64,000 nt of DNA, from NCBI GenBank assembly GCA_013215145.1, contig JABSRP010000029.1:1-64000 (forward strand), written 5' to 3'. Numbering within the stretch: position 1 is the stretch's first letter; each line of letters begins with the position of its first letter. The position numbers were made by a program, and so were the translations under genes. The notes beneath the pieces were generated by a model. It worked only from the letters and a program-made list of their open reading frames with translations, ran no database searches and had not been told where the DNA came from. Source of the stretch: Pseudobacteriovorax sp. (GTDB lineage Bacteria; Bdellovibrionota_B; Oligoflexia; Oligoflexales; Oligoflexaceae). Shown here piece after piece: positions 7,907 through 16,947 of the stretch.

Positions 7907-9577
7907 CCAGTGCCAACCCCAGAGGACTTTAGCCTCATAACTAGCATAGGTATTGCTTCCAATTTTACTATTATTATAGTTTAGCCAAGTTCTAAAGGAT
8001 ATATCCAAGCTAGATTGAATCCGTCTAAATAGAGTCTTGCTACCGGCAAATCCACCTATGCTTGGAATCCCAAGATCCTGATCTTTGTCTAAAAAGGCAT
8101 CATCTTGAATATCTCGATTAAAAAAGCGGTAGCCCACTGAAGGACCAAAAACTAGAAAACTATCGACTCGTTTTCCCGAGAGGAAAGCTAAAGGGATTTC
8201 TTTCCCTAAAGATAAAGACAGTGAGCTACTACTGCTCTTTTGCTCGACCTGAGTCGCACCGGAATCGATTTTTGATGTTATTTTAGGGCTAATTTCGAGC
8301 TCTAGGATTCCCGTGTATTGCAATATCATCTCTCGTCTCTCAAACCTCAGTGAGATAGTCTGATAAGAGGCTGGGAATAAACTTGATTGTAGATTTTGAT
8401 TGCTGATAAAGCTTTGGCCGAGTCCGAGACTGATAAAATACCTAGGTTTGTAGTATAAAAATGCCGACAACGGATACTCGCGACCAGCCTGAAAGTCAAC
8501 GAATCGATCTAAAATATTTGTACCGGATTCATCTTTGACCACTAGCCGATGCTTGCCTTTTGGCATGATTAATCCACCCTTGCTCATATTGCCCAGGCTT
8601 TTTCCATTCACCTCAACAGTAAACGACCTCATAATCCAGTCATAGGCATAAAGGATTGGCGAGCTTTCGCTTTTTTTCTCACCGTTGACGATGATTGGGT
8701 CTTGACCAACAACTTCGATCTTTGCTGTTGGATGCTGAGTATTGCCGGTAAATTTAATCACTGACTGAGTGGCAAATTGGTGAGCTTCGGTAATGGATAC
8801 GGCGCCATCTTGATTGAAGTCTTGATCGAACCCCTTAATAAGAAAATGGGTATAGACGCCGTTTGCCAACTGGGAATTTTCCACAGCCTCCTCACCCCAG
8901 GCTGAGGCAGATAAAACCATAGTCCCTTCGGCAAAATCATCTTCCGGCTCTTTAAGAAAGTCCGATTTTTGTGAGGCAAGTTGTTGAAGCATGCTTTCTG
9001 TCAGTTTCGACTTTCCTGTTCCGGAGTAGCAGGAATCAAATATAATCACCTTGCGCCTAGACTTTAGGCTGTTAAAGATGCCAAATATGCTCTTATGACT
9101 AATTCCTGTTTCTTCTAAATATTTCGGCTCTGTATCACTTGTAACGAGAAACTTTTCAATGGACTTTGCCCCGGAGTCCCCTACCACACGGCCAACGGTT
9201 CCATGGGAGGAAACGAAGACGATGACAACATCTCTCTCAGAACTGTTAGCTGTTGAAAGCTCTCCTAGGGCTCTTAAGATTTCACCTTTACCTACAGATC
9301 CGGAATGGCTTTGCTCACCGGTTAAAAGCCATGATTGGTCGACTCTATCTTTTAGAGCAGCTACAAAGTCGGAAGCATCCTTTTGAGCATAATTCAGTGG
9401 GCGCCAATAAGGGTTTGAGTATTGGTTTATGCCGATACTTAGGACCAAAGTTTTTTCTTGAGCAGATTGGCTCAGAGCTTGACCGGGAAAAGCGATCAAT
9501 AGGAATATAGGGAAATAGAGGGCAGTAACTAGGGCTTGAATAATTTTATTTGGTGATGCAGTTTTCAAGTTCAACAT
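7904..9577 (-). CDS. exported caspase-like (C14) cysteine protease with predicted C-terminal beta-barrel
   Basis: The ATG at 9577 is chosen over the TTG at 9595 because it begins a compact signal peptide (cleavage near LSQSA). The caspase domain spans about 40-290: LVLSIGINQYSNP, catalytic His125 (VSSHGT) and Cys183 (IIFDSCYSG). A roughly 70-residue PEGA-like beta domain follows (EVNGKSLG, KGKHRLVV). The last 180 residues are amphipathic strands ending in Trp-Gly-Trp-His-Trp, like an outer-membrane barrel with an aromatic terminus. The protease would thus face the periplasm, attached to the outer membrane; this topology is inference. It overlaps the anti-sigma-like gene and is the last gene of a sigma-factor operon. 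Confidence 0.85.
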   Translation of the reverse strand: MLNLKTASPNKIIQALVTALYFPIFLLIAFPGQALSQSAQEKTLVLSIGINQYSNPYWRPLNYAQKDASDFVAALKDRVDQSWLLTGEQSHSGSVGKGEILRALGELSTANSSERDVVIVFVSSHGTVGRVVGDSGAKSIEKFLVTSDTEPKYLEETGISHKSIFGIFNSLKSRRKVIIFDSCYSGTGKSKLTESMLQQLASQKSDFLKEPEDDFAEGTMVLSASAWGEEAVENSQLANGVYTHFLIKGFDQDFNQDGAVSITEAHQFATQSVIKFTGNTQHPTAKIEVVGQDPIIVNGEKKSESSPILYAYDWIMRSFTVEVNGKSLGNMSKGGLIMPKGKHRLVVKDESGTNILDRFVDFQAGREYPLSAFLYYKPRYFISLGLGQSFISNQNLQSSLFPASYQTISLRFERREMILQYTGILELEISPKITSKIDSGATQVEQKSSSSSLSLSLGKEIPLAFLSGKRVDSFLVFGPSVGYRFFNRDIQDDAFLDKDQDLGIPSIGGFAGSKTLFRRIQSSLDISFRTWLNYNNSKIGSNTYASYEAKVLWGWHW

Positions 9578-10166
9578 TGGGCCAAAAATCCTCAATTGTC
9601 TCGCGTTTGCTAGTTAATTCTTCAGCTGTTTCCGCACCAATGACACAGACTCTTTTGATACCATCAGGCATATTTAAATCGGTAGTATTGATCTGAAGCT
9701 CCTCGTCGCCTTCGTGTATCACGCTAAGAGTAGATTTTATGTTCGCTTCAGATATGGCTAGAAACAGGTAGTGCTTAAATTTGGGGTTTGGTGACATGAT
9801 CGTTATGCGATCACCTTGTTCTAATAAACCCAAGCTTTGCTTGGAACCACCGCTCTTCGCTGTATTAACGGGCGAGGTTACGGGGGAGCTAGGTAGGTAA
9901 ACGATGACAATCAACGCCGCAGCAATAGCTAGGAGGGTTGGTCCCAGGAACTTTTTTTTTGTTTTTTGAGCCTGCTCGGCTTCATGCTGTTGCTTTTGCT
10001 CACCTATACGACGGCTCAGCGCCTCCCACGATTTTTGCTTGGCGATTTCATCCGTAGCTGGCTGACTTTGACTATCGTTATATTCTTTCTCGATCATTGC
10101 CACGAGATCATCGTCGGATAAAAGATAAGGCTTATCCTTGTCAAAGTCTTTTGGATCGTCACTCAT
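9546..10166 (-). CDS. single-pass membrane protein, probable anti-sigma factor of the adjacent ECF sigma factor
   Basis: Starts at the ATG at 10166 inside the end of the sigma gene (8-nt overlap), typical of coupled sigma/anti-sigma pairs. The first 70 residues are acidic, then charged and coiled (LLSDDDLVAMIEKEYND, RIGEQKQQHEAEQAQKTKKK). One membrane helix lies at about 73-91, followed by a roughly 110-residue periplasmic domain (GDRITIMSPNP, HEGDEELQINTTDLNMPDG). No zinc-binding HxxxCxxC motif is present, so it is not a ZAS-type anti-sigma factor. The role is inferred from position and topology. Confidence 0.65.
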   Translation of the reverse strand: MSDDPKDFDKDKPYLLSDDDLVAMIEKEYNDSQSQPATDEIAKQKSWEALSRRIGEQKQQHEAEQAQKTKKKFLGPTLLAIAAALIVIVYLPSSPVTSPVNTAKSGGSKQSLGLLEQGDRITIMSPNPKFKHYLFLAISEANIKSTLSVIHEGDEELQINTTDLNMPDGIKRVCVIGAETAEELTSKRETIEDFWPNVELENCITK

Positions 10167-10689
10167 AGCTGTCCTCGCGTATTGCTTCCAAAGATGTTCG
10201 CATTTCGTTCCGAAACTTCTGTCTAGTCCTCGAAATTTGCGAAGCAATGGTTCCGATGGGTTTACCAAGTTTGTCCGCAATTGCCTGCATCGATAGGCCA
10301 TCTCGATAAAAAAGACCAAAAGACTCGCAACCTTTCTCCTTGGCGATTTTATCAATCAACGTGCCGAGGAGGTTCACCTCAAGATCTCGTTGAGGATCTG
10401 ACTGCCACATTTCAGAGTTGTGAGCTGGCAAATCCTCTCCTACGAGATCGGTCTTTCGTCTAGCGTCCTTTCTATAACTGTCGACAACCAGATTTCTTGC
10501 AGTCGTTATGAGAAAACTCTTCTGGTTTTGGTCTGGGACTTTGTGTAAGTTGTTGTAAAGTCTGATAAAAGTCTCTTGAATAAAATCTGGGATTTTATCC
10601 TCAGCCACTTTCATTTTCCTCAAATAAAATACAAGGAGGCCATAGTTGCGATCGTAGATTTCTTTGAACGTAGACGAATCGTTAGACAT
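10159..10689 (-). CDS. ECF-subfamily RNA polymerase sigma factor
   Basis: A 176-residue two-domain sigma factor. Region 2 is in about 10-75 (FKEIYDRNYGLLVFYLR, IPDFIQETFIRLYNNL, ARNLVVDSYRKDARRK) and region 4 in about 115-165 (FGLFYRDGLSMQAIADKLGKP then TIASQISRTRQKFR). Length and domain order match ECF factors. It is the first gene of an operon with the anti-sigma-like protein and the caspase-like protease, so it probably directs their transcription in response to an envelope signal. No target promoter motif could be defined from the window. Confidence 0.92.
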   Translation of the reverse strand: MSNDSSTFKEIYDRNYGLLVFYLRKMKVAEDKIPDFIQETFIRLYNNLHKVPDQNQKSFLITTARNLVVDSYRKDARRKTDLVGEDLPAHNSEMWQSDPQRDLEVNLLGTLIDKIAKEKGCESFGLFYRDGLSMQAIADKLGKPIGTIASQISRTRQKFRNEMRTSLEAIREDSYE

Positions 10690-10772
10690 TTTGCCCTACA
10701 GAGGTATTTTGCACGCTATACTGACGCTTCAAATGCAAACTACTCATTTTTTCGGGCGCTGTCGAGAGTAAA

Positions 10773-11975
10773 TTAGCGATATTTTTTATGAGTCTTGTAA
10801 TACTCTTTTTTGTCGAGGGCTTCGCGATGATCAGCCTCCTTGAGGACCTTATCAGCAGGAAATTCGTTGGAATCGGCAACACCCAAACTCATCCGAACTG
10901 GAATCGTTTCTTCTTTGTCCGAATCTTTTGCAGAGTAGGTGACGGCGGTCTCTTGCTCGAGCTCACGAATCCTTTCAACGATCGCTTTTGTTCGCTCAAA
11001 ATCGGTATTTGGGCATATCACAACAAACTCATCACCGCCACAGCGTGAGATCACGTCTGACTTCCTGGTAGATTTGACAAGTATCTCTGCGACGTTACAA
11101 ATCAAAGTATCGCCGGCTTCATGACCGTAGGTGTCATTAACATATTTGAGCCCGTTGACATCGATGGCGATGACACTAAATACGAAACTTTGGGCTTCTT
11201 TGGCCATCGCTTTATAGCGATCGAAGGCCGCATCGATTCCACCGCGATTGAGCAACCCAGTTAGGGCATCAGTATTCGCCATGCGCTTCAATTGTGATCT
11301 CAGCAGGTGGTTGTGGATCAAGGCGGAAACAAGGCTCAAAAACAGACGAACTGTAGATAACTTATCAGATTCAATAGGATTTCCTTTGACAAACACCTTG
11401 AGAATGTTCTCTGTTCCAATATCACCTGGCATGACCATCCACTCATACTCAGGCTCATCAGCCGAACCCATAAGCTCTGTCATGGCTGCTTTATCGCTAC
11501 CATAGACAAGCTGACTTTTCTCGTCTTTGCCATCTTCAGACTTTTCCTCACCGGCGAACAAAAAGCTATCATCTTCGTCGTCGTCATCAAACAGGAAGGT
11601 GATGTCATCGTCTGAAGCCGATTCCGCGATGTCGTTAGTGATAACTTCATGCTTTTCGAGTATTTTTTGCTTTTCCTCGTCGGAAAACCCTATAAACCCC
11701 ATAAATTCGACGACTGTGGGCCGCGAGGAGTTTTCAATAACCAAGGCGAAGCACCAAGGTCGATAGGTATTATAGAGACGCTCGAGCACCAGTTGGATCA
11801 TGTCGTTGAGCGAAGAAATCTCGGTAAGTTCGCGGGTCGTATAAAGCAAGTATTGAAGGTTCGTCCGATCATTCTCGGATTTCGTATTGCGATCACGTAA
11901 CTCTTCGTTTTCTTTACGAATTTGGGCAAGCTCTTGCTCTAAGTCACTGAGATTTAGTTTGTTTGCCGTCGCCAA
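10773..11975 (-). CDS. GGDEF diguanylate cyclase with N-terminal coiled coil and GAF-like domain
   Basis: Makes cyclic di-GMP. Residues 1-35 form a coiled coil. Residues 40-230 resemble a GAF-like sensor interrupted by a very acidic stretch (about 120-155). The GGDEF domain occupies about 232-385. The active-site motif is intact (RCGGDEFVV, 311-319), and an RxxD inhibitory site (RKSD, 304-307) lies at the usual spacing, so product feedback is likely. There is no membrane segment. An 84-nt gap and a separate start divide it from the sigma factor gene, so it may be a separate unit. Confidence 0.93.
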   Translation of the reverse strand: MATANKLNLSDLEQELAQIRKENEELRDRNTKSENDRTNLQYLLYTTRELTEISSLNDMIQLVLERLYNTYRPWCFALVIENSSRPTVVEFMGFIGFSDEEKQKILEKHEVITNDIAESASDDDITFLFDDDDEDDSFLFAGEEKSEDGKDEKSQLVYGSDKAAMTELMGSADEPEYEWMVMPGDIGTENILKVFVKGNPIESDKLSTVRLFLSLVSALIHNHLLRSQLKRMANTDALTGLLNRGGIDAAFDRYKAMAKEAQSFVFSVIAIDVNGLKYVNDTYGHEAGDTLICNVAEILVKSTRKSDVISRCGGDEFVVICPNTDFERTKAIVERIRELEQETAVTYSAKDSDKEETIPVRMSLGVADSNEFPADKVLKEADHREALDKKEYYKTHKKYR

Positions 11976-12427
11976 TGAGTACCTACTTTTACCAAAATCT
12001 TAAATAGCCAATCTTGGTTTCGGCGTCATGAGCCACAATATTAGCTACCTTCCTGACTGACTGTCCTATCCCACTGGAATAATGAGTAAAAAAAGATAGG
12101 TCGGTGCCGCTCAAGTTCTGATTGTGGGGAGAAAAAGAAGGAGACCCCTTTCGTCGTTACAAAAGGGGCCTATGACATCGTTACTCAGGAACAACGAAGC
12201 ACTTTGTCAGTGTCTCGCTCATAGCTGCCTACCAAAGCAGGCAGTTTTCAAGCTTTTGTCTATGGGATGAGTCCCAGTGATGCCTTCATTGCTGCCAAAA
12301 CAGTTGTAGCGTTCTGTGACCTCAGGTTCAAGATCTCAAATACTATCTGTTCCGTGTAGTTAAAGTACACAGAACAACCTGTTCAGTATATAGATTTTCT
12401 TAATAATGTCAGTTAATAATGACAGTT
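11976..12427. other. intergenic region with a minus-strand hairpin and a weak 36-codon ORF
   Basis: Holds the likely promoter of the GGDEF gene (right of 11976) and the 3' region of the REC-TPR gene. A minus-strand ORF at 12260-12370 (GTG start, 36 residues, ending MKASLGLIP) reads like protein sequence but has no good ribosome site. A terminator hairpin at about 12141-12170 lies downstream of it. Nothing else was recognised. Confidence 0.4.
12125..12170 (-). terminator. intrinsic terminator downstream of the REC-TPR gene
   Basis: Read on the minus strand: GGCCCCTTT, loop, AAAGGGGTC, then TCCTTCTTTTTCT. It lies about 260 nt beyond the stop of the REC-TPR gene, leaving room for a small transcript or ORF between them. 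Confidence 0.55.
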
Positions 12428-13603
12428 TTAGTCGATGTCAATGATCTCACTGTCAAGATGGTGGTTATTGAGAATCCGGTCCATGAACCTAGTGGCTCGG
12501 GTGAACTGGGCGGCTCCAGACTCCTGGGAAGACTGGAACCACTGAGTGGCTTTTTCTATGTCATTTTTTCTCATGTAGCATAAGCCGACGTTAAACATGA
12601 CCTTGGCTTTCAGGATAGGGCATTCGAGGTGATCCAAAGCCATATGATAGTAAACCATGGCATCGGCAAGTTTACCGCGGTGAACTTGAGCCACTGCGGC
12701 AGTATTCAATAGGCTGGCATAGGCTCCAGAGAAACTGATTCCGCCTGCGTTGGTTTGTATTTTAAGCTTGCTACTGGCCTGGCGCCCGAGCTTGACCCTG
12801 TGATCATGAGGATCGAGCCGATGGGCTCGCAAAAATGACTCCTGCGCTGCGGCACAATCGTTACGACCCAGCTCTAGTTTTCCTAGTAAGCATAGCCTCT
12901 CGATATTACGAGGCGAAAGCAGATCAGCCTTGCGCAAAAGGGCATAAGCAGCCGATTGCCTCTGAGTTTTGCAGTAGATCTTGCCAAGAGTATTCAGAGC
13001 ACTGATATTTCTCTGATCCTTTTGCAAGATATGCAGCAAGACTTGCTCAGCTGCTTGGTGATGACCCTTGGAAAACAACGTTTTTGCCACAAGTTTGCCG
13101 ATAGGGCCAGGATTCGGCGAATCTGTTACGAGCTTAATCAGTTTTTCTGGGAGATTCTGAGCTGAGCGCCTTGAACTGTTAACGATACGAGTTAGGATGT
13201 CAGCGTTTTTTTCGCACCATTTATGCTCTTTGAACAATGATCTCACGACTTTTTTGAATTCTGTCCCGGACATTGGTTTGGGTATAGCTTGGAGCGTGAA
13301 AAACTCCCGAACCAGACCGGGATCATGATCAGCACTACCGTACAAGATTAATACCGGTACCCGGGCGAGATCGGCATCACTTTTGATGCGATTCACGATA
13401 GCAGGACCGCATAGGTCTCCGCGAAAGGCCCAATCAACCACCACAAGATCGATAACATCATCGGGACTGCCTAAGCTTACGAGGTCGTTGTCCACGTGGA
13501 CAAGGCTCGAAACATTATCGTGCGGACAGTATAGGCTAATCATCTCAGCAATGTGAGGATCGTTGTCGATCACAATGATGTTTTTCGCCCTACCCGCTGC
13601 CAT
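12428..13603 (-). CDS. response-regulator receiver domain fused to TPR repeats
   Basis: The receiver domain spans about 8-130: acidic residues near VIDNDPH, phospho-acceptor Asp57 (LVVVDWAF), and Lys near position 109 (IPKPMSG). After it come at least four TPR-type helical pairs (AEQVLLHILQKDQRNISALN; AYALLRKADLLSP; AQESFLRAHRLDPHD; AMVYYHMALDHL), which are protein-interaction scaffolds. There is no DNA-binding or enzymatic output, so it probably works through a partner. The start has AAGGGGG 7 nt upstream. It is divergent from the CheA-like kinase at 13880, a plausible phosphodonor by context only. Confidence 0.88.
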   Translation of the reverse strand: MAAGRAKNIIVIDNDPHIAEMISLYCPHDNVSSLVHVDNDLVSLGSPDDVIDLVVVDWAFRGDLCGPAIVNRIKSDADLARVPVLILYGSADHDPGLVREFFTLQAIPKPMSGTEFKKVVRSLFKEHKWCEKNADILTRIVNSSRRSAQNLPEKLIKLVTDSPNPGPIGKLVAKTLFSKGHHQAAEQVLLHILQKDQRNISALNTLGKIYCKTQRQSAAYALLRKADLLSPRNIERLCLLGKLELGRNDCAAAQESFLRAHRLDPHDHRVKLGRQASSKLKIQTNAGGISFSGAYASLLNTAAVAQVHRGKLADAMVYYHMALDHLECPILKAKVMFNVGLCYMRKNDIEKATQWFQSSQESGAAQFTRATRFMDRILNNHHLDSEIIDID

Positions 13604-13879
13604 GCATACCCCCTTAGTAAAAATACGCGCTTAATGACTATAGGTATCTACGGATTTGATCAGTCAAAACTAAAAACTAATTCAAAATGAGATGTAACAT
13701 AATGAATTTACTTGAGAAATATAGGGAAGCTAAAAAAAAATTATGCGTTTTCCTTGGGGTTTTTATTGTAAAACGACACAAAAATTATGAAGATGTAAAG
13801 ATATTAGCTGCTTAAAAGCTTCCTTTTTAAGCGGCTTTTTTTATGGCCGATAGTTCAAACGCACCATAGGAGGTTCCGT
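13604..13879. other. divergent promoter region and leader of the CheA-like kinase gene, with a 37-codon ORF
   Basis: Contains outward promoters for the flanking genes. On the plus strand an ORF at 13702-13815 (37 residues, beginning MNLLEKYREAKKKL) ends inside a strong terminator-like hairpin at 13807-13842. The hairpin sits upstream of the kinase ribosome site (13868-13873), an arrangement compatible with a short separate transcript or a leader attenuator. The ORF has only a weak ribosome site. Confidence 0.4.
13807..13842 (+). terminator. intrinsic terminator or attenuator upstream of the CheA-like kinase
   Basis: An 11-bp stem (GCTGCTTAAAA at 13807-13817 with TTTTAAGCGGC ending at 13835, one G-T pair) and a short loop, followed by seven T. 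No complete plus-strand gene of normal size precedes it within 13.6-13.8 kb. Confidence 0.8.
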
Positions 13880-16681
13880 TTGCGCCCCTCGCGCTTCAAA
13901 AATTTTATCTTTTTCTTCCTTTGCTCAATTTGGTTACAAAGCCCTGGGCTAGTGGCTAACGAAAGTGGGGGAGATCAGTGTTTTTCTTGCCTGATTAAAG
14001 TGGACGATTTGAGCGATCCGTTCCCTTTGAAGGGTCAGTGGAAGTTTACGCGCGATGACAAGCCGGAGAATGCGCTTCCGACTACCAGTACCGAAAACTG
14101 GCAAACCATCATGGCGCCGGGAAGTTGGGTCACCTCCTACGGGGGAGACGTCTTTCGGGTCGGCTGGTACCGCGGTGAGTTTGAGTTTGCCGACCATCTT
14201 ATCGGAAAAAAAGTAACGATATTATTCGATGCTTATATGAGTCAGGTCCACGCCTTCGTCGATGGCCGAGAGGTGTTTTCCCGTCGAGGCAAAAATGCTT
14301 ACGAGAAGTATTATTCTATTCAGCCTATCCCCGTATCGTTTAAAGTGACGAAAAAACGTCATTCCTTTGCTATCCGTATTGATACCATTCTTATGACGGG
14401 TATTTATCAAATGCCCTTTGAGATGCTGTCCTACGATAAAAGTGACACGCGTGTTGCCTTGTATCATTTTTGGGGTGGAGAGGTTCGCTTTATCTCAGTG
14501 TTTATCATCCTGTTTTTTGGTCTGTTTTTTCTTTTAATCTTTATCAAGACAAAAGCAACGATCTATCTCATAGCTGGATGCACAGGTGTTTTTATCTTTC
14601 CTTTTTATGGCCTTCCTTCTGATCTTCTTATGCGATTTTTTGAGCCTGAAGAACTGCAACTCCTTCATTATACAGCGATCGGATCTTTGGCCGCGTTCCA
14701 CGGATTCTACGCACAGTTTTTCTATAAGTTTTATCCAAAATGGAATCGTTTTAATGTCCTCACGAATATATTTTACGTGGGCGTATTTGTCGGGCTAATC
14801 TTTCATTTTGATTTGGTTGTATTTCAAATATTTAGAAAAGTCCTTTTCCTGCATTCCTCAATCGTAGCCGTACATTTTGTTTACATTTTAGCTAGAGCCG
14901 CCCTAAAGGGGGGCAAAGTGATTCCTTTGCTTGTGGGCGAAGTGATCATGTGGCTCTGTTCGATTCATGATATGTTTTTGGCCCTTGGTTATATTCAGTC
15001 TGTATCGTTGCTATTCTTTGGGACTGTTGCCGCGACCATCTCCATTCTCTTTGTATCTTCTACTATTTTTGCAAACACCTACGTTCAGAATAAAAATCTC
15101 ATCAAGCAGGTAGAAAAGGTTAATAAGAATCTAGAAGGGATCGTAGAAGATCGGACGAAAAAGCTTCAAGAGAAGTCCCAAGACGTCTTGTCCATGATGG
15201 AAGCCTTACCTCAAGGTGTCATGATGATTAAGGATAATTATGCGATTCACCTGGAATATTCGCGGCAGGTGGAGTCTATTGTAGAGACTAAAGACATCGC
15301 TGAGCAGAGTATTATTCGCCTGGTATTCGAAAACACCGACTTAACCCTTGATCAGCTCGATCAGCTCAAAGAAGCTCTAGGTTGCTGTTTTGGTAACTAC
15401 GATTTTAACTTTGAAGCGAATGCTGCAATGTTGCCTCACGAGGTAGAGTATACCGTCGGCAAGAAAACCAAAGTGCTAGCCATGGTATGGGCACCTATAG
15501 TAGATGAAGATGATGTGATTGATAAGATTCTGTTATGTATCCGCGATATTACTACAATTAAAGCGCTAGAAGATGAGGCTGCTAAGCAGCAAAAAGAAAT
15601 GACCATGATCGGCCAGATTTTGAATATTGATGAGGATAAGTTCTGGAGATTCTGCAAATCTACTCTGCAACATATCGACGATTCGCTGCATGTGTTAGAG
15701 AGAGGTATTGATGATAATACGATCCCGGATCTTTACTGGCATATGCACACAGTCAAAGGCAATTCGCGAACTCTAGAATTATCTTATATTACGGATCTTT
15801 CCCATCAGATTGAATCTGGATTTGCTAATCAGCAGAAATCAGGGGTCCCTTTGAAGCAGGCGATATTTATCACTGATATTAATCGCCTAAGAGAAGAGGT
15901 GCAAGAGTATACCTTTATTGCAAAAGATAAACTAAGGATGCACGAAAAATCATCACAGCTAGCCGATAGCCCTGTGATTCATCAGGTATTCGAGGCCTTA
16001 AGCCTTACGGGAAGCGAGTCACCAGATCTACTTTTGCAAAAGGTGATCGATGCAAGGAAAGTATTGGAGACCAATTTTCATGTTTCTGTTGATGAAGCCT
16101 TAGCCGATGCTATTGCTTCGCTAACAAGTATTTCGAAAGATTTAGGTAAGGAAATTCCACGTGTAGATTTGCAAGGTGGCGACAACTACTTCACCCACCA
16201 TAATGCCGAGCTCATTAGTGATGTCATGGGGCACTTGTTCAAGAATGCTATGGATCATGGTTTGGAAACTCCTGACGAAAGAATTGCTAGTGGAAAAAAC
16301 CCTAAGGGCACGCTTCACATTTCCATCAGGAAGCAAGACGACTTTTTATTCTTCACATTTGGTGATGATGGTCGTGGCATCAATTTAGAAAAACTCAAGG
16401 CCAAAGGAATCGCAAACGGGCTCATACCTGAATCCGGTACCTCAGCCCAAGAGATTGCCGAGCTTATTTTTTCCAGCGGGCTAACTACCAAAGAAAACAT
16501 CAGCCATATATCGGGACGGGGGGTTGGGCTTGATGCTGTCAAGGGTTTCTTAGAAAACTCAGGTGGTGGTATCGAAATCCAATTGACAGAATCCCATGGC
16601 ACTGACGAAACTTTCCAAACATTCTTCTTCAATGCTTGGTTGCCACTAGATGCCGAAGAAGAGACCTATCAGGCATCATAA
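13880..16681 (+). CDS. 7TMR-DISM sensor fused to CheA-like HPt and HATPase domains
   Basis: TTG start with AGGAGG 6 nt upstream. Order: signal peptide 1-25; periplasmic DISMED-type jelly-roll about 45-190; seven membrane helices about 203-400; coiled coil 400-435; a PAS-like region 435-560; HPt about 580-690 with phospho-His623 (HMHTVKGNSRTLEL); and HATPase_c about 770-925 (HLFKNAMDHGLETPDE, DDGRGI, SGRGVGLDAVKG). The HPt plus ATPase order and the HG(L)E-type N box are as in CheA, but the CheW-like and P2 domains are missing. It probably phosphorylates a separate receiver, possibly the divergent REC-TPR protein. The paralogue at 48356 shares the whole C-terminal half. Confidence 0.88.
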   Translation: MRPSRFKNFIFFFLCSIWLQSPGLVANESGGDQCFSCLIKVDDLSDPFPLKGQWKFTRDDKPENALPTTSTENWQTIMAPGSWVTSYGGDVFRVGWYRGEFEFADHLIGKKVTILFDAYMSQVHAFVDGREVFSRRGKNAYEKYYSIQPIPVSFKVTKKRHSFAIRIDTILMTGIYQMPFEMLSYDKSDTRVALYHFWGGEVRFISVFIILFFGLFFLLIFIKTKATIYLIAGCTGVFIFPFYGLPSDLLMRFFEPEELQLLHYTAIGSLAAFHGFYAQFFYKFYPKWNRFNVLTNIFYVGVFVGLIFHFDLVVFQIFRKVLFLHSSIVAVHFVYILARAALKGGKVIPLLVGEVIMWLCSIHDMFLALGYIQSVSLLFFGTVAATISILFVSSTIFANTYVQNKNLIKQVEKVNKNLEGIVEDRTKKLQEKSQDVLSMMEALPQGVMMIKDNYAIHLEYSRQVESIVETKDIAEQSIIRLVFENTDLTLDQLDQLKEALGCCFGNYDFNFEANAAMLPHEVEYTVGKKTKVLAMVWAPIVDEDDVIDKILLCIRDITTIKALEDEAAKQQKEMTMIGQILNIDEDKFWRFCKSTLQHIDDSLHVLERGIDDNTIPDLYWHMHTVKGNSRTLELSYITDLSHQIESGFANQQKSGVPLKQAIFITDINRLREEVQEYTFIAKDKLRMHEKSSQLADSPVIHQVFEALSLTGSESPDLLLQKVIDARKVLETNFHVSVDEALADAIASLTSISKDLGKEIPRVDLQGGDNYFTHHNAELISDVMGHLFKNAMDHGLETPDERIASGKNPKGTLHISIRKQDDFLFFTFGDDGRGINLEKLKAKGIANGLIPESGTSAQEIAELIFSSGLTTKENISHISGRGVGLDAVKGFLENSGGGIEIQLTESHGTDETFQTFFFNAWLPLDAEEETYQAS

Positions 16682-16947
16682 AACGACCGAATTACTGAAA
16701 AAATATCGTGAAAACATCACAAGTCTTGCTGCCCGTCATCTAGGGAATATTTGCCTGGACACTATTAGATGTCTAACCGAAAATCCAAATTGGAGGAATT
16801 GCTCCATCTAACTTTATCTGAGTGGCGAACTTATAACAGCCGAGGTGGCAGAGGCTGGTTGTAACAATAACAATGGGACGTTTACGGCTAGTTAAATTGA
16901 CAAACTCATGAGCTATTTGCTGATGGGATCACTAAGGGGGTATTAGA
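16682..16947 (+). pseudogene. decayed paralogue of the downstream small lipoprotein (3' fragment)
   Basis: At 16821-16893 the reading SGELITAEVAEAGC then NNNNGTFTAS parallels the C terminus of the next gene (SGDLVSADFAETFC then VSENGTFTANDS). Just upstream, PSNFI in another frame matches the preceding segment, so the copy is frameshifted. No start or signal peptide survives. It looks like the remnant of a tandem duplication. The rest of the gap holds the ribosome site (AAGGGGG, 16934-16940) of the intact gene. Confidence 0.6.

Noticed and set aside
10682..10882. 66-codon minus-strand ORF between the sigma factor and GGDEF genes
   Set aside because: It mostly overlaps the GGDEF gene in another frame and has no ribosome site or recognisable sequence.
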